A DNA stretch of 64,000 bases from Paenibacillus terrae (GCF_000943545.1 NZ_JTHP01000015.1:1-64000); one strand, 5' to 3'. Counted from the first letter of the stretch, positions 46,223 through 56,489 are shown. Notes: generated by a model from the letters alone, not told the origin. Translations and numbers: made by a program.

Positions 46223-49200
46223 CTACAAAGACAATGAGCTATCGTTACTTGTATGCATTTCCTTCTTATGCTTCCGTTTCAGCTTCAGATTAGCTACGAC
46301 CATATAAAGAGTAGGCACTACAAACAAAGTTAAAATGGTTGAAAAGATCAGTCCGAATATAATGGTCGTTGCCAACGGTTTGAACAGGATCTCCCCTATT
46401 GTGGCAATGGGGATCATGCCGACAATTGCAGTTAGTGAAGTAAGCAAGATCGGACGGAAACGGGCAGAGCATGCCATTAGAATCGCGTCTGTTAAATCGA
46501 CTCCTTCACGCCGCGCATCTTCAATAAACTCTATCAATACGATACCGTTACGTACGACGATACCGGCAAGTGAAATGATACCCATAATACTCATAAAGCC
46601 AATTGGCATACCTGAAATAAAGCTTCCAAGGATTCCCCCTGCCGCTGCCAGATAAACAGTGGTCATAATAATTAGCGGTGTGGAAACCGAGTAAAACTGC
46701 ATTGTGATTAAAAGGAGAATGAGAAAAATAACTATAACGGCTAACTTGCCCAAATCCTTAAATATATCGGACTGCGCGGATGTTTCCCCTCCCATCTCCC
46801 AGGTGTAGCCTGGTTCAAACTGTGTATTGGTAAGTTTGCTGCGGATGTCCTGAGTGAGCTCCGTAGCCGTACGCCCATTTGCATTGGCTGAAATCGTTAC
46901 CGTCCGTTCCAAATCATAACGGTGGATTTGCTGGATGGAAAAGTCCGGTTTCATCGTGACTAACTGGGATAAGGGAATTTGCTCTTTTGCCGCATTGGTC
47001 ACACTTAATTGTTGAAACAATACCTCAGGATCATTGTTTGGTTTATCCATGTATATATTTATATCCAGCAATTCCTTACCTGTATCAAAATCCGTTACAT
47101 TGACCCCGTCACCCATTAATAGCATGGTACGCGTTAAATTGGAATAGCTAACCCGATATTTATCCAAGGCTTGTTGATTGACTTGGAAATTCAGATTATA
47201 GCTTTGCATACCCATATTATCGGTCACATCTACAGCCCCGGGAGTCCCCGCAACAATTTCTTTTACTTTAGCTGTCATGTTTTGCAGTTTTCCGATATCT
47301 TCTCCCTTAATACGGATAGACACCGCACTGCCGACCGGGATACCTAATTGAGGAACCCGAATGCTTATCAATGCAGCTGGATATTTAGCTTGTAGCGTAT
47401 GGGTCCAATTATCCACTGTTTTTTTGAGATCAAATAGCCCCTCTTTTCCAACGACAGCAAGTTGGCCATTTACCGCTCCCCCAGAGCCGTGACCACCTGC
47501 AACATCGCTGTACATCTGAGGCGCTCCTCCACCTGCCGTTCCCGACAACCTCTCTGTTTCCGGCTGTTTTTTGACCCAGTTTCCAATCTCGTTTACAACC
47601 TGATTGGTTGCCTGCAACGACGTTCCTTCTGGCATCGTTACGCTGATCGTGGCATCCGCTTGATCGGATTCCGGAAATAATTCAATGGGAACAATAACAA
47701 GCAGTCCGTAGGCTGCTGTACCAATCATAAGACCTATAAGCGCTGTGAGAAGCGGACGTCGCAATATTCTCGGCATCCAGTTTTTAGAGTACACATTGGA
47801 GAGAGACTGTATTTGATTACCAAGAAGCCCCGGAGGCTTGGTCGTTTTGCTACGTTCTTTACCCTTACGACGGCTATCGTACCATTGACGGAAAATAGGA
47901 ATGATCGTTAGCGACATAATCATGGAGGCCAACATCGTTAACGAAATAACGATAGGAATCGGCTTAATAAAGTCTCCAATATTGCCCGGCAGAAATAAAA
48001 GCGGGGCAAATGCTGCAATCGTAGCTAACGTGGCTGTAATGATTGATAAGGAGACCTCTTTCGTTCCTTTAATTGCTGCCTGAGTAGCATCTTCTCCAAA
48101 TTCAGAGCGTCGGCGTTCAATGTTGTCATTGACCACGACGGCATCATCAACCAATATACCTAGTACGATGATTAATCCGATAACTGAAATTTGATTCAGC
48201 GTTGTCCCTGTTGTGGGCAAGACAATAAAGCTGATAGCAATAGAAACAGGAATAGCCAAGGCAACAAACGCAGAAGTCAGCAAATTTAATCCTAATGTAC
48301 AAATAACAATGACCGATATAATAGCGATGATCATCTCTTTGGTGAGATTACCAAACATTTCACTTACTCGATCATTTTGCGCAAAGAGCTTTTCAAAATG
48401 TACATCCTTAGGCAAGCTACTTGCAAGTTCATTGATTTTGGCTGTTGCCGCTTTGGATACCGTTGGCACGTCTGTGCCTGTATCTCCGCTCACACTGATC
48501 GAAATAGCAGGCTTGGTATTCACATACGTATAACTAGCCGCTTTTTTAAAAACAAGCGAGGCTGTACCTACATCCTTCAAAGATATCGGAAACCCATCTT
48601 CGTTGCTTGAAATCTGAACGTTATTTAGGACAGATGGATCAGTTGAGGCATTTACCGTCATCTGATAAGTACGCTGATTGAAATCTAAACTTCCTGTAGG
48701 AACTCTATCATTCTCATCTTTGATTGCTTGAACAACCTGTTCCCAGGAAATATTATATTGCTGCATTTTTTGTGTGTTTAAACTGATACGTATTTCTTGA
48801 TCTGGTATTCCTTGAATATTAACTTGCGAAATACCTGAAACCGTTTTTAATTGATCCTTCCATTTGTTCATCAATTCATTTAAAGAGTATAAATTCTCAA
48901 CTTTATCAGAAGTAATCGCATATGAACCAATGAAAGAGCTTGTCATACTATCATTTATAATGGGCTGCTTGGCATCTGCTGGAAGCTCAGACTGTGAATC
49001 CTGCACCTTTGTACGAAGATCAGCCCACACTTTTGTCGGGTCCGCATCATTTAAAGCTTCTATACTTATACTGGATTGGCCTTTAGAGGAAGTGGAAGAA
49101 ATCGTTTTGACACCTTGCACTTCTTTAATTTTCTGTTCCAATATCTTAGTAATGGTTTGCTCAATTCTTTCAGGCGAGGCGCCCGGATAGACGGTTGTAA

Positions 49201-49333
49201 CACTGGCTGACATGGGAATAACATCAGGCTGCTCCTGTTTAGGTAACGATGTAAAATTGTAGAGCCCTAGCACAATACACATACCAAAGAAAATAAGTGT
49301 AATTTTCTGTTTTTTAACGATGTATTTAATCAT
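46223..49333 (-). CDS. RND-family efflux transporter (AcrB/SwrC type)
   Basis: 1036 residues with 12 TM helices and two large extracytoplasmic loops. PGASPERIEQTITKILEQKIKEVQGVKTISSTS and NINVYMD-like porter motifs are present, and the proton-relay segment GILVDDAVVVNDNIERRR in TM4 is intact. SwrC of Bacillus, the nearest well-known type, exports surfactin and other amphiphiles. The start overlaps the membrane-fusion gene stop by 4 bp (ATGA), so the two are coupled. Substrate unknown; a lipopeptide or antibiotic is plausible in this genus. Confidence 0.94.
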   Translation of the reverse strand: MIKYIVKKQKITLIFFGMCIVLGLYNFTSLPKQEQPDVIPMSASVTTVYPGASPERIEQTITKILEQKIKEVQGVKTISSTSSKGQSSISIEALNDADPTKVWADLRTKVQDSQSELPADAKQPIINDSMTSSFIGSYAITSDKVENLYSLNELMNKWKDQLKTVSGISQVNIQGIPDQEIRISLNTQKMQQYNISWEQVVQAIKDENDRVPTGSLDFNQRTYQMTVNASTDPSVLNNVQISSNEDGFPISLKDVGTASLVFKKAASYTYVNTKPAISISVSGDTGTDVPTVSKAATAKINELASSLPKDVHFEKLFAQNDRVSEMFGNLTKEMIIAIISVIVICTLGLNLLTSAFVALAIPVSIAISFIVLPTTGTTLNQISVIGLIIVLGILVDDAVVVNDNIERRRSEFGEDATQAAIKGTKEVSLSIITATLATIAAFAPLLFLPGNIGDFIKPIPIVISLTMLASMIMSLTIIPIFRQWYDSRRKGKERSKTTKPPGLLGNQIQSLSNVYSKNWMPRILRRPLLTALIGLMIGTAAYGLLVIVPIELFPESDQADATISVTMPEGTSLQATNQVVNEIGNWVKKQPETERLSGTAGGGAPQMYSDVAGGHGSGGAVNGQLAVVGKEGLFDLKKTVDNWTHTLQAKYPAALISIRVPQLGIPVGSAVSIRIKGEDIGKLQNMTAKVKEIVAGTPGAVDVTDNMGMQSYNLNFQVNQQALDKYRVSYSNLTRTMLLMGDGVNVTDFDTGKELLDINIYMDKPNNDPEVLFQQLSVTNAAKEQIPLSQLVTMKPDFSIQQIHRYDLERTVTISANANGRTATELTQDIRSKLTNTQFEPGYTWEMGGETSAQSDIFKDLGKLAVIVIFLILLLITMQFYSVSTPLIIMTTVYLAAAGGILGSFISGMPIGFMSIMGIISLAGIVVRNGIVLIEFIEDARREGVDLTDAILMACSARFRPILLTSLTAIVGMIPIATIGEILFKPLATTIIFGLIFSTILTLFVVPTLYMVVANLKLKRKHKKEMHTSNDSSLSL

Positions 49334-50754
49334 TTGGACGATTCCTCCGATTTCCCAAGTACATCATTCCCGAGTAAATCGCCATTAAATAAAGTTCCTG
49401 CTCCTTGCGTAACGATTTGATCGCCTGCTTGTAGTCCAGAGACAACTTCGAACTGATTGTTAGTCACTTTTCCAACTTTAATCGCTGTTTTAACGGCCTT
49501 GCCATTTACAACTTTAAAGACATAAGGATCATCTCCAGTGCTAATTACAGCCTCTACGGGCACTAAAAGTGCTTCGTTTTGATTCACACTTTTCGATGCG
49601 CTGATGACTTGACCGGGCTTCCAATTCAGTTCAGGATTGGGAATGGTAACTTCCACATTGATGCTTCCCGTTTTGGAATTCGTCGATGGATAGATCTGAG
49701 TGACAGTTCCTGTTCTAATTTCATTATAGAGAGATATATTTACTTTTTGATCTTTCTTCCACGATAAGATTTCACTGTCCGGTACGGGCAGGAGCACTTT
49801 TAAAGTCCTGATGTTTCCGACAATAAACGCTTCACTCCCGCTGGAGCCCAACTGCCCATCAGCTACCTTTTTCTCAATTACAACACCAGATATGGGGGAG
49901 GTTAAAGTGGCTTTCTTAAGTGCTAAAGCCGTTTGCTCATAAGCAGCTACCGCATCCTCGTAGGAAGCCTGTGCCTGAGCTTTACTGGCTAGCCCTTGTT
50001 GCTGAGTAGCCATAGCCGATTCCAGCCCTGCCCTGGCCTGATCTACACCATCCGAAGCTTGTGCACGCTGTTCCTGGGAAGCCCCTGCAAGCAAAAGGGA
50101 CAATTTCTCTTGCGCATCACTTAAGCTTTTTTGAGCGTTCGTTACTTCCAGCTGCGCATTTTCATTTTCCGTTAATGATACGGCCCCTGCCTGAAATAGA
50201 CTTTGGGTCCGGACGGCATCTGCCTTTTTCTTGTTGTACATATTGGTTGCCGCAGTAACTGCATTTTTCGCCTGTGCAATTTCCTGTTTTTTGGCTCCAT
50301 TGTTCAATTCCTGCAATTTGGATTGGGCTGAATTAATCTGGGATTGTGCATTACGAATGCTTGCATGTGCCGATTGAACAGAAGCGTCCGCTTGGCTAAC
50401 ACCGGCTTTCGCCTTCTCTATAGTTGCCTTGGCCTGAGCAAGCTGCAGCTGATAAGTGGTTGTGTCCAATTTCGCGAGGACTGCCCCTTTATGTACCTGA
50501 TCCCCCACTTCAACCGTCGTATTTAAAATACGTCCATTCGCTTCAAAGGAAACTGTGGTTTGATTGCTGGCCTGCAATGTTCCCGCCAGATTAAATTCAT
50601 TAGCCAAAGGCTTCATCGTTACTTTTTGAATGTGTACCGGTTGACCGGATTTTACAGTGGTATCCTCCGAAGCACTTGAGCAACCAGAAACCACCATAGC
50701 GAAAGTTATTCCTGTGACTAGCATTTTGATTCGTGTTCTATTCAACAATTTCAT
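49330..50754 (-). CDS. RND efflux membrane-fusion protein
   Basis: 474 residues. A lipoprotein-type signal peptide ends in VVSGC (Cys about 25). An HlyD-type barrel-sandwich domain (FEANGRILNTTVEVGDQVHKGAVLAKLD) is split by a long Ala/Gln-rich coiled coil (about 95-270), longer than usual, followed by SPISGVVIEKKVADGQLG and beta-barrel parts. In a Gram-positive cell it probably bridges pump and wall. It is cotranscribed with the RND pump and downstream of the two-component genes, from which a terminator hairpin separates it. Confidence 0.92.
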   Translation of the reverse strand: MKLLNRTRIKMLVTGITFAMVVSGCSSASEDTTVKSGQPVHIQKVTMKPLANEFNLAGTLQASNQTTVSFEANGRILNTTVEVGDQVHKGAVLAKLDTTTYQLQLAQAKATIEKAKAGVSQADASVQSAHASIRNAQSQINSAQSKLQELNNGAKKQEIAQAKNAVTAATNMYNKKKADAVRTQSLFQAGAVSLTENENAQLEVTNAQKSLSDAQEKLSLLLAGASQEQRAQASDGVDQARAGLESAMATQQQGLASKAQAQASYEDAVAAYEQTALALKKATLTSPISGVVIEKKVADGQLGSSGSEAFIVGNIRTLKVLLPVPDSEILSWKKDQKVNISLYNEIRTGTVTQIYPSTNSKTGSINVEVTIPNPELNWKPGQVISASKSVNQNEALLVPVEAVISTGDDPYVFKVVNGKAVKTAIKVGKVTNNQFEVVSGLQAGDQIVTQGAGTLFNGDLLGNDVLGKSEESSK

Positions 50755-50834
50755 CCTCCTCGACTTCCTCTAAGCAGTTTGAGCAATCCATAATATTAAA
50801 CTGCATACCTTTTTTTTCATAGTACAGCAGTTTA

Positions 50835-50876
50835 TAAAAAAAAAATCGTACATAAGGGCAAGCTCCTTATGTACGA
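50835..50876 (-). terminator. Terminator/attenuator between response regulator and efflux genes
   Basis: Perfect 12-bp stem TCGTACATAAGG / CCTTATGTACGA followed by T9 on the minus strand. It also forms part of a repeated GTAC/GGGC element. Confidence 0.8.
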
Positions 50877-50887
50877 AAGGGCAAATT
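50848..50887. repeat. GTAC/GGGC repeated element, copy A
   Basis: Direct repeats GTACATAAGGGCA (50848) and GTACGAAAGGGCAAAT (50871), 23 bp apart. It lies upstream of the membrane-fusion gene. Two similar elements are at 52969 and 54182. Confidence 0.6.
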
Positions 50888-50915
50888 CGAACTGAATATG
50901 TTTTTATTTACCATT

Positions 50916-51566
50916 TTAACGATGCAGAATACCTCGTTCCAGAGACACGGCTACCGCTTCGGATCGGGAATCGACACCGAGTTTATTGTAAATGTTCGTT
51001 AAATGTGCTTTCACGGTCCGCTCCGAAGTCCCCATGTCGAACGCAATTTCTTTGCTCCTAAGTCCCCGTGCAACAGACTGCAAAATAATCCTTTCTTTCT
51101 CAGTCAGGATTGAAGTTTCTTCACGCTGCTCGCTTTTGATCTCTCTCTCACTTGTTTTAGCAAAAACTCTTGCTGTAATTTCCGGCTGAAGAAGTGTCTC
51201 TCCCCTTAATGCGGATTCAATAGTCCGAAATAGATTCTCACGGCTGGTATCTTTTAATAAATATCCTTTTGCCCCCAAAGTCAGTCCCTGGATCATTAAA
51301 TCATCCTCGTTATAGGTAGTCAGGATAATAACTGGTGTTTCATTTTGCCGCTCTTTTAAAGCTTTCATCGTTTCCAACCCGCTCATTTGGGGCATATATA
51401 GATCCATTAGTATTACATCCGGCTGAAGTTCCTCAATCAGGGTAAGAGCTGTTGCCCCTTCTTCCGCTTCACCAACAACTTCGTAGCTGTCATTTGTCTC
51501 TAGAACAAGCTTTAGCCCTTCTCTAACCACCCAATGATCATCTACGATTAGTATTTTAAATTTCAT
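50916..51566 (-). CDS. NarL/LuxR-family response regulator
   Basis: 216 residues: receiver domain with VDD (8-10), phosphorylation site Asp55 in VILMDLYMPQ and Lys in YLLKDTSRENLF, and a LuxR HTH (LTEKERIILQSVARGLRSKEIAFDMGTSERTVKAHLTNIYNKLGV). Coupled by a 4-bp overlap to the kinase gene. It probably activates the efflux genes downstream, much as LiaR/VraR-type regulators respond to envelope stress. Confidence 0.94.
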   Translation of the reverse strand: MKFKILIVDDHWVVREGLKLVLETNDSYEVVGEAEEGATALTLIEELQPDVILMDLYMPQMSGLETMKALKERQNETPVIILTTYNEDDLMIQGLTLGAKGYLLKDTSRENLFRTIESALRGETLLQPEITARVFAKTSEREIKSEQREETSILTEKERIILQSVARGLRSKEIAFDMGTSERTVKAHLTNIYNKLGVDSRSEAVAVSLERGILHR

Positions 51567-52792
51567 GCTATGTCTCCTTTAGTAAGGGGGGCCTCTACTT
51601 TAATAGCCGTCCCTTCTTGAGCTGTGCTGTTGATCTGTATTGTTCCGTCCAGCAGACGCACACGCTCATGAATACCTATGAGTCCATAGTGTCCTGCTTG
51701 TCTAGCAATGATATCGGGGTTAAATCCTTTCCCATCATCACGGACCTCTATAGAAATTATACCTTGGCTATCCAAAATATTGATCCATACGTTCTTGGCA
51801 TGCGAATGCTTGGCTACGTTCGTTAGACATTCACTTATGATGTGTAGCCCATGCTCAATCAACAGCCTGGATACCGAGGATTTAATCTTGATGTCCAGTG
51901 CTGTTCGGATTCCGGTAGCCATCGTAAAGCGCTGCGCCTCTTCCCGGACTGCATCAGCAAAGTCGACTTCCGAGGCCGATTTTGAACGCAGGTTGTCTAT
52001 AGCCCGGCGTGAGTCAGCCAACGCCTTGCGTGCCTGGGACATGGACTGCTGAACGATTTCATGGGCTCTCTGTGAGCTGCCTTGTGTCAGATGAGCATCT
52101 ATGGCTTCCAACTGCATAATCAGGCCAGCAAGACCTTGAGCCAGTGTGTCATGCAGGTCCCGCGCCATGCGTTGCCGCTCGTTGGCTAACGTAAGCTCTT
52201 CCACTTTTTGATGTGCAAGCTCCAGCTCATTGAGAAAGTTTTGGGTACGAATCCGCGCATTGACCTGACTGTAGAAAAGATTAGCATATGCAGCTACGAT
52301 AATAGCTATAAGAATGAGCAGCGCAATAAACAGCACTGAGTTTTTGCTATCGTGACTCCATATAATGTAAGAACAAAAAAGAAGATAGAAACTAAAAAAC
52401 AGCAACACAACTTTTTTTGCATAATAATAAACACCTATGCTTTGACCGATTAAAACCGGGATTAAACCAGTCAGCACAATCGGAAAACTTTCCGGCAGGA
52501 GAAAGGCGCTCGAAAAAATGATTCCTCCTTGAATAATAAAATAAAACCATGAGCAGTAGTGTAGAACTTTACGAACATGCCAGTACAGAAGTACGTGCAG
52601 AATCATGGCCAAAGAGAACAATATACTTTGAAGCGGCAGTAGTGTATATATATTTTGAAAAATAAGCCCTTCACTATGAATCAAAATGATCCATATTATA
52701 ATAGGAACTCTGGATGTACTAATTCGATCACTTTCTCTATCGTTTATTTTTAAGTCTACATCTTGGTCTTGTTCCTTGGATTCGTTGCCCAT
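51563..52792 (-). CDS. NarL-type sensor histidine kinase
   Basis: 409 residues from ATG 52792 (GAGGTGG upstream); a longer frame lacks a ribosome site. Five to six TM helices (about 30-185) with very short loops form an intramembrane sensor. A coiled coil leads to HisKA_3 with the phospho-His in RMARDLHDTLAQGLAGL, then HATPase_c (ECLTNVAKHSHA, VRDDGKGFN, GLIGIHERVRLL). Intramembrane-sensing kinases often detect membrane-active antibiotics. Confidence 0.92.
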   Translation of the reverse strand: MGNESKEQDQDVDLKINDRESDRISTSRVPIIIWIILIHSEGLIFQNIYTLLPLQSILFSLAMILHVLLYWHVRKVLHYCSWFYFIIQGGIIFSSAFLLPESFPIVLTGLIPVLIGQSIGVYYYAKKVVLLFFSFYLLFCSYIIWSHDSKNSVLFIALLILIAIIVAAYANLFYSQVNARIRTQNFLNELELAHQKVEELTLANERQRMARDLHDTLAQGLAGLIMQLEAIDAHLTQGSSQRAHEIVQQSMSQARKALADSRRAIDNLRSKSASEVDFADAVREEAQRFTMATGIRTALDIKIKSSVSRLLIEHGLHIISECLTNVAKHSHAKNVWINILDSQGIISIEVRDDGKGFNPDIIARQAGHYGLIGIHERVRLLDGTIQINSTAQEGTAIKVEAPLTKGDIA

Positions 52793-52968
52793 AGTCCACC
52801 TCTTTATTCCTTTGGTCCAACTCAAAATTCTGGAAATGAATAGCCATACAGCTAACTTAGTTGCATACAAAAAACCTTATATTTATATTTTATCATTTTG
52901 TAACATAGTTAAAAGCAAGTAAAACTGTATCTCAAGCCATTTTACAAAATTATGGAGTTAAAAAAAAC

Positions 52969-53007
52969 GTACGTTTGGGCGAGGACGTGTGTACGTTTGG
53001 GCAAAAT
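52969..53007. repeat. GTAC/GGGC repeated element, copy B
   Basis: Direct repeats GTACGTTTGGGC (52969) and GTACGTTTGGGCAAAAT (52991), 22 bp apart, upstream of the kinase gene and just after the AI-2E pseudogene. On the minus strand a 7-bp stem AACGTAC / GTACGTT followed by T8 also gives it terminator form. Confidence 0.6.
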
Positions 53008-53038
53008 AGATGTATGTATGCTAAATATTCAATATCAA

Positions 53039-54036
53039 TCATAAATTTTCCCATTTATCTTTATAAAAAAGCAAATATGCCTTACCTAAGATGACTTTAA
53101 CTATCATGTATAACGGGATAATCAACACTATTCCTGTAATTCCTGCCAAATCTCCTCCAATCAGCACGAGAATGATGACTGTCAAAGGGTGAACATCCAG
53201 TTGCTTACCGAATACATAAGGAGAAATGATATTGTCTTGTATTTGCTGGGCCAAAAGAATAACGATAAGTGACCATATAGCAACAGTCGATGATTGAATG
53301 AAGCCAATAATAACAATTGGAATTGATGATAAAATGGCGCCGACAAAAGGAATAAAATTCATAATCATCGCAACCACGGTTAATAATAGTGCATATGGCA
53401 GTCCGATTAATAAGAATCCCAAATACATTAACACACCAAGTGCCAAGTTAATAAGTACCCTTCCCACAATAAAGCTGCTAAGCGCGCTATCAATATCATC
53501 CAAAACCTCGTTTGCAGCGACTAAAAAGCGTTTTGGAACAAAACTGACCAATTTGCGGCCGTGACTAAAAAGAAACCTTTGTTCAAGTATTCGGTTAGGT
53601 GCGACAGTGGATTAACATCGCCCGGAAAAATAGCAGAAAGTGCCCCGTTCTGTTCTAATTCATGAACTTTTTTACTTAATGCACTAAATAGACTGGGTGC
53701 GTTCTCCACCAGGTTGATCATTTGGTTACGTATGGAAGGCCAAATGCCAACAACAAAGACAGCTAAAATGACTGCAATGGCGATATAAATGAGTATGATC
53801 GCAAGAGAACGATTTAACTTATGTTTTTCCAGTAAATCTACCAACGGGCGCAGAAGATAATAGAAAAAAACAGACAATATTAATGGCAATAAGACAATGC
53901 TGATTAAAGAAGTTAGCGGTTTAAATAAAAAATTGACCAGTGTGCACAAATATATAATGATGAGAACAAAAATAATACCCATACACCATTTAAAAAACTT
54001 GTTGATTTGGGGAGTGTGATTAGTGATTGGAACCAA
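53039..54036 (-). pseudogene. AI-2E-family transporter gene, deleted and frameshifted
   Basis: The first 171 codons from 54036 give three TM helices and LVENAPSLFSALSKKVHELEQ, then a stop near 53521. The second frame, from about 53551, carries LVSFVPKRFLVAANEVLDDI and the last four helices (MNFIPFVGAILSSIPIVII, DNIISPYVFGKQLDVHPLTV) to a natural end. The joint total is about 30 residues short of the usual 350-380; one helix in the middle is lost. YdbI/PerM-type exporters look like this when whole. Confidence 0.82.
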
Positions 54037-54181
54037 TCCCTTCTATCTTTACATATTTAATTAACTTCTTCAACTGACCACGCCCTTCATATCATAAAAA
54101 GAAAATTCGCATTATGAACATCCTGCTAATTCACTTAGATTTCTTATATTCATCTTAAATTGAATACCAAATAAAAAAATC

Positions 54182-54221
54182 GTACTTAAGGGTATAAACC
54201 TCATGTACGATAGGGCAAATT
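54182..54221. repeat. GTAC/GGGC repeated element, copy C
   Basis: Direct repeats GTACTTAAGGGTA (54182) and GTACGATAGGGCAAAT (54205), 23 bp apart. On the minus strand TCGTACATGAGG / CCTTAAGTACGA plus T7 forms a hairpin. It lies upstream of the AI-2E pseudogene. Confidence 0.6.
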
Positions 54222-54298
54222 ATTATTTTGTAACTTTGCAAAGTCCTCGGAGAATCTTAATTTTATCTTTAGTCATATTCGCTCAAGCATTCGAAAAA

Positions 54299-54364
54299 TC
54301 CCCTTCCCGAAAAGCCGAGCGAATCCGAATGTGGGAAACGCCTTGGCTTATCAGCAAGGGGAAC
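54299..54364 (-). terminator. Large stem-loop after the agmatine-pathway genes
   Basis: Outer arms CCCCTT / AAGGGG and inner AAGCC / GGCTT, followed on the minus strand by ATTTTTCG. It lies 23 bp after the amidase stop at 54387 and accounts for part of the 350-bp gap at 54037-54386. Confidence 0.5.
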
Positions 54365-54386
54365 TTTGTCTATATTCGTATAAAGG

Positions 54387-55262
54387 TTATACTTTTAAAT
54401 CACCATCATAGGTAGCAATCATTTTATATAGTTCCGGGCGGCGGTCACGGAAAATGCCCCATTCAATCCGCCCCACTTCCAGCTCATCCAGATCAAATTC
54501 AGCAGTAAGCACTTCCTGATCCGTACGACCAGCTTCTGCAATTTTGTTACCCTGTGGCCCAGCAATAAAGGATGAACCGTAGAATGTGATACTGGAGTCC
54601 TCATCCGTTTCAGTTCCAATGCGGTTGGAAGCAATGACTGGAATCAGATTGGAAGCAGCATGACCGAGCATGCAAATCTGCCAGTGATCCTTGGAGTCAA
54701 TGGAAGAATCCTGCGGCTCCGAACCAATCGCTGTCGGATAGAACAAAATTTCTGCACCCATCAGCGCCATACAACGGGCAGCTTCAGGATACCACTGATC
54801 CCAACATACGCCTATTCCAATTTTGGCATATCGTGTATTCCACACTTTAAAACCGGTATCGCCCGGATTAAAATAAAACTTTTCCTCATACCCGGGACCG
54901 TCCGGGATGTGGCTCTTGCGGTATTTACCCAGCACTTCACCGTCCGCATCAATCACAGCAAGGCTGTTGTAGCGGGCGTAGTTTTTTTTCTCATAAAAGC
55001 TGATTGGTAGCACAACTTGCAATTCCTTGGCAATCTTCTTAAAATGGTTGACCGCCTTGTTATGCTCGAGCTCGGTTGCATATACAAAATAATCGGACTT
55101 TTCCTTCTGGCAGAAGTACGGAGTCTCGAACAATTCCTGAAGTAAAATAATCTGCGCGCCTTGCGCAGCCGCTTCACGTACCAGCTTCTCAGCTTTGCTT
55201 ATATTTTCATCAATGTTGGTAGAGCAGCTCATTTGGGTTGCTGCCACTTTTACTTTTCTCAC
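54387..55262 (-). CDS. aguB: N-carbamoylputrescine amidase
   Basis: 291 residues, the usual length. The nitrilase catalytic triad is Glu43 (LQELFETPYF), Lys116 (KYRKSHIPDGPGY) and Cys153 (GVCWDQWYPE). The residues around it and HAASNLIPVIASNRIGTE match the AguB subfamily. It converts N-carbamoylputrescine to putrescine, CO2 and ammonia in the cytosol. It follows aguA by 28 bp, so both form the agmatine route to polyamines. Confidence 0.95.
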   Translation of the reverse strand: MRKVKVAATQMSCSTNIDENISKAEKLVREAAAQGAQIILLQELFETPYFCQKEKSDYFVYATELEHNKAVNHFKKIAKELQVVLPISFYEKKNYARYNSLAVIDADGEVLGKYRKSHIPDGPGYEEKFYFNPGDTGFKVWNTRYAKIGIGVCWDQWYPEAARCMALMGAEILFYPTAIGSEPQDSSIDSKDHWQICMLGHAASNLIPVIASNRIGTETDEDSSITFYGSSFIAGPQGNKIAEAGRTDQEVLTAEFDLDELEVGRIEWGIFRDRRPELYKMIATYDGDLKV

Positions 55263-55290
55263 GTCAGTCCTCCTCTTGGATTTATATAGG

Positions 55291-56322
55291 TCAATTATTT
55301 ACAGCGGGCATCTGCTGGGTAGTGCAGTGTACGTTACCGCCTTCACGGATGACCGCCATGCCGTCCACGGTACGAATGGTACGTTCCGGAAATACATTTG
55401 CCAGCACCTGCTCGGCTGCGCGGTCGCTTTCAGTAGCAGTGCCGCCAAACACAGGCAAAATAATGCCGCCGTTCACAAAATAGAAGTTGATATAGCTCAG
55501 CGTCAACCGACTGTCGTCAAAATCCACGCGCGGAGGTTGCCCGATTTGGATCACTTCCAGCTTGCGGCCTTTTGCATCCGTTGCCTGCTCCAGAATGCGC
55601 AGATTTTCCTGCGTGATTTCGTAATTTTCATCCATAGGATCATCGCATACTTGCATAATGACCTTGCCAGGAGCAGCAAAGCAAGCAATATTGTCCACAT
55701 GCCCATCCGTTTCGTCGCCACTAAGTCCACGTTTCAGCCAGATAATCTTCTCAACGCCTGTATATTCGCACACATACCGTTCGATTTCTTCCCTGCTTAA
55801 TTCCGGATTGCGGTTCGGATTCAGCAAACACTCTTCCGTTGTAATAAGTGTGCCTTCGCCGTCTACGTGCAGTGAGCCGCCTTCCATCACAAGCGGTGCA
55901 TCAAACCTCGGTAATCCAAGCTTGTCCAAAATTTGCGGCGCTACCTGATCATCCAGGTCCCACGGAGCGTATTTGCCGCCCCAGGCATTGAACTTCCAGT
56001 TCACACCTGCCAACTGCCCTTGCTCATTCGTTAGAAAAGTAGGACCGTTGTCGCGCAGCCACGCATCGCTATGCTCTATCGGTAGCAGCTCTACCCGTTC
56101 CCCGAGCTCAAGCGCTTGGACGCTCTCCAAATCAGCTGGATTTACCACCACGGTAACTGGTTCAAACTCTGCCATGGCGCGTACAATTCCTGCGTAGCCC
56201 TTGCATACATCAGCATGCATATCCGGATAAACCATGGAAGACTGTACAGGCCAGGAAATATACGTACGTTCATGCGGCGCCCATTCAGGCGGCATCTTAT
56301 ACTGTGAATCCTTAATTTGCAT
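55291..56322 (-). CDS. aguA: Agmatine deiminase
   Basis: 343 residues from ATG 56322 (MQIKDSQYKMPPEWAPHERTY); a longer frame starting with TTG has no ribosome site. Family motifs: WPVQSSMVYPD, SDAWLRDNGPTFL, EGGSLHVDGEGTLITTEECLLNPNRNP, DETDGHVDNIACF with catalytic Asp/His, and the active-site Cys in GGNVHCTTQQ. It hydrolyses agmatine to N-carbamoylputrescine, the substrate of the amidase encoded next. No arginine decarboxylase gene is in view. Confidence 0.95.
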   Translation of the reverse strand: MQIKDSQYKMPPEWAPHERTYISWPVQSSMVYPDMHADVCKGYAGIVRAMAEFEPVTVVVNPADLESVQALELGERVELLPIEHSDAWLRDNGPTFLTNEQGQLAGVNWKFNAWGGKYAPWDLDDQVAPQILDKLGLPRFDAPLVMEGGSLHVDGEGTLITTEECLLNPNRNPELSREEIERYVCEYTGVEKIIWLKRGLSGDETDGHVDNIACFAAPGKVIMQVCDDPMDENYEITQENLRILEQATDAKGRKLEVIQIGQPPRVDFDDSRLTLSYINFYFVNGGIILPVFGGTATESDRAAEQVLANVFPERTIRTVDGMAVIREGGNVHCTTQQMPAVNN

Positions 56323-56489
56323 GTGTTGAAGCTCTCTTTCTTCATCATAATGTTGAGTCTTTTCTGTAACTGGAAAACGTTGTCTAATAAACAAGACGGA
56401 CGGACTCCGTTCCTATCATACAATAATATGATCTTTGTCTCAATCAGATCGAAAAAGTTTTGAACGAATCCCATTCAAGCTAAAATGAA

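Noticed and set aside
54203-54415. 70-codon plus-strand open frame
   Set aside because: It spans the large stem-loop after aguB and shows no protein-like pattern.
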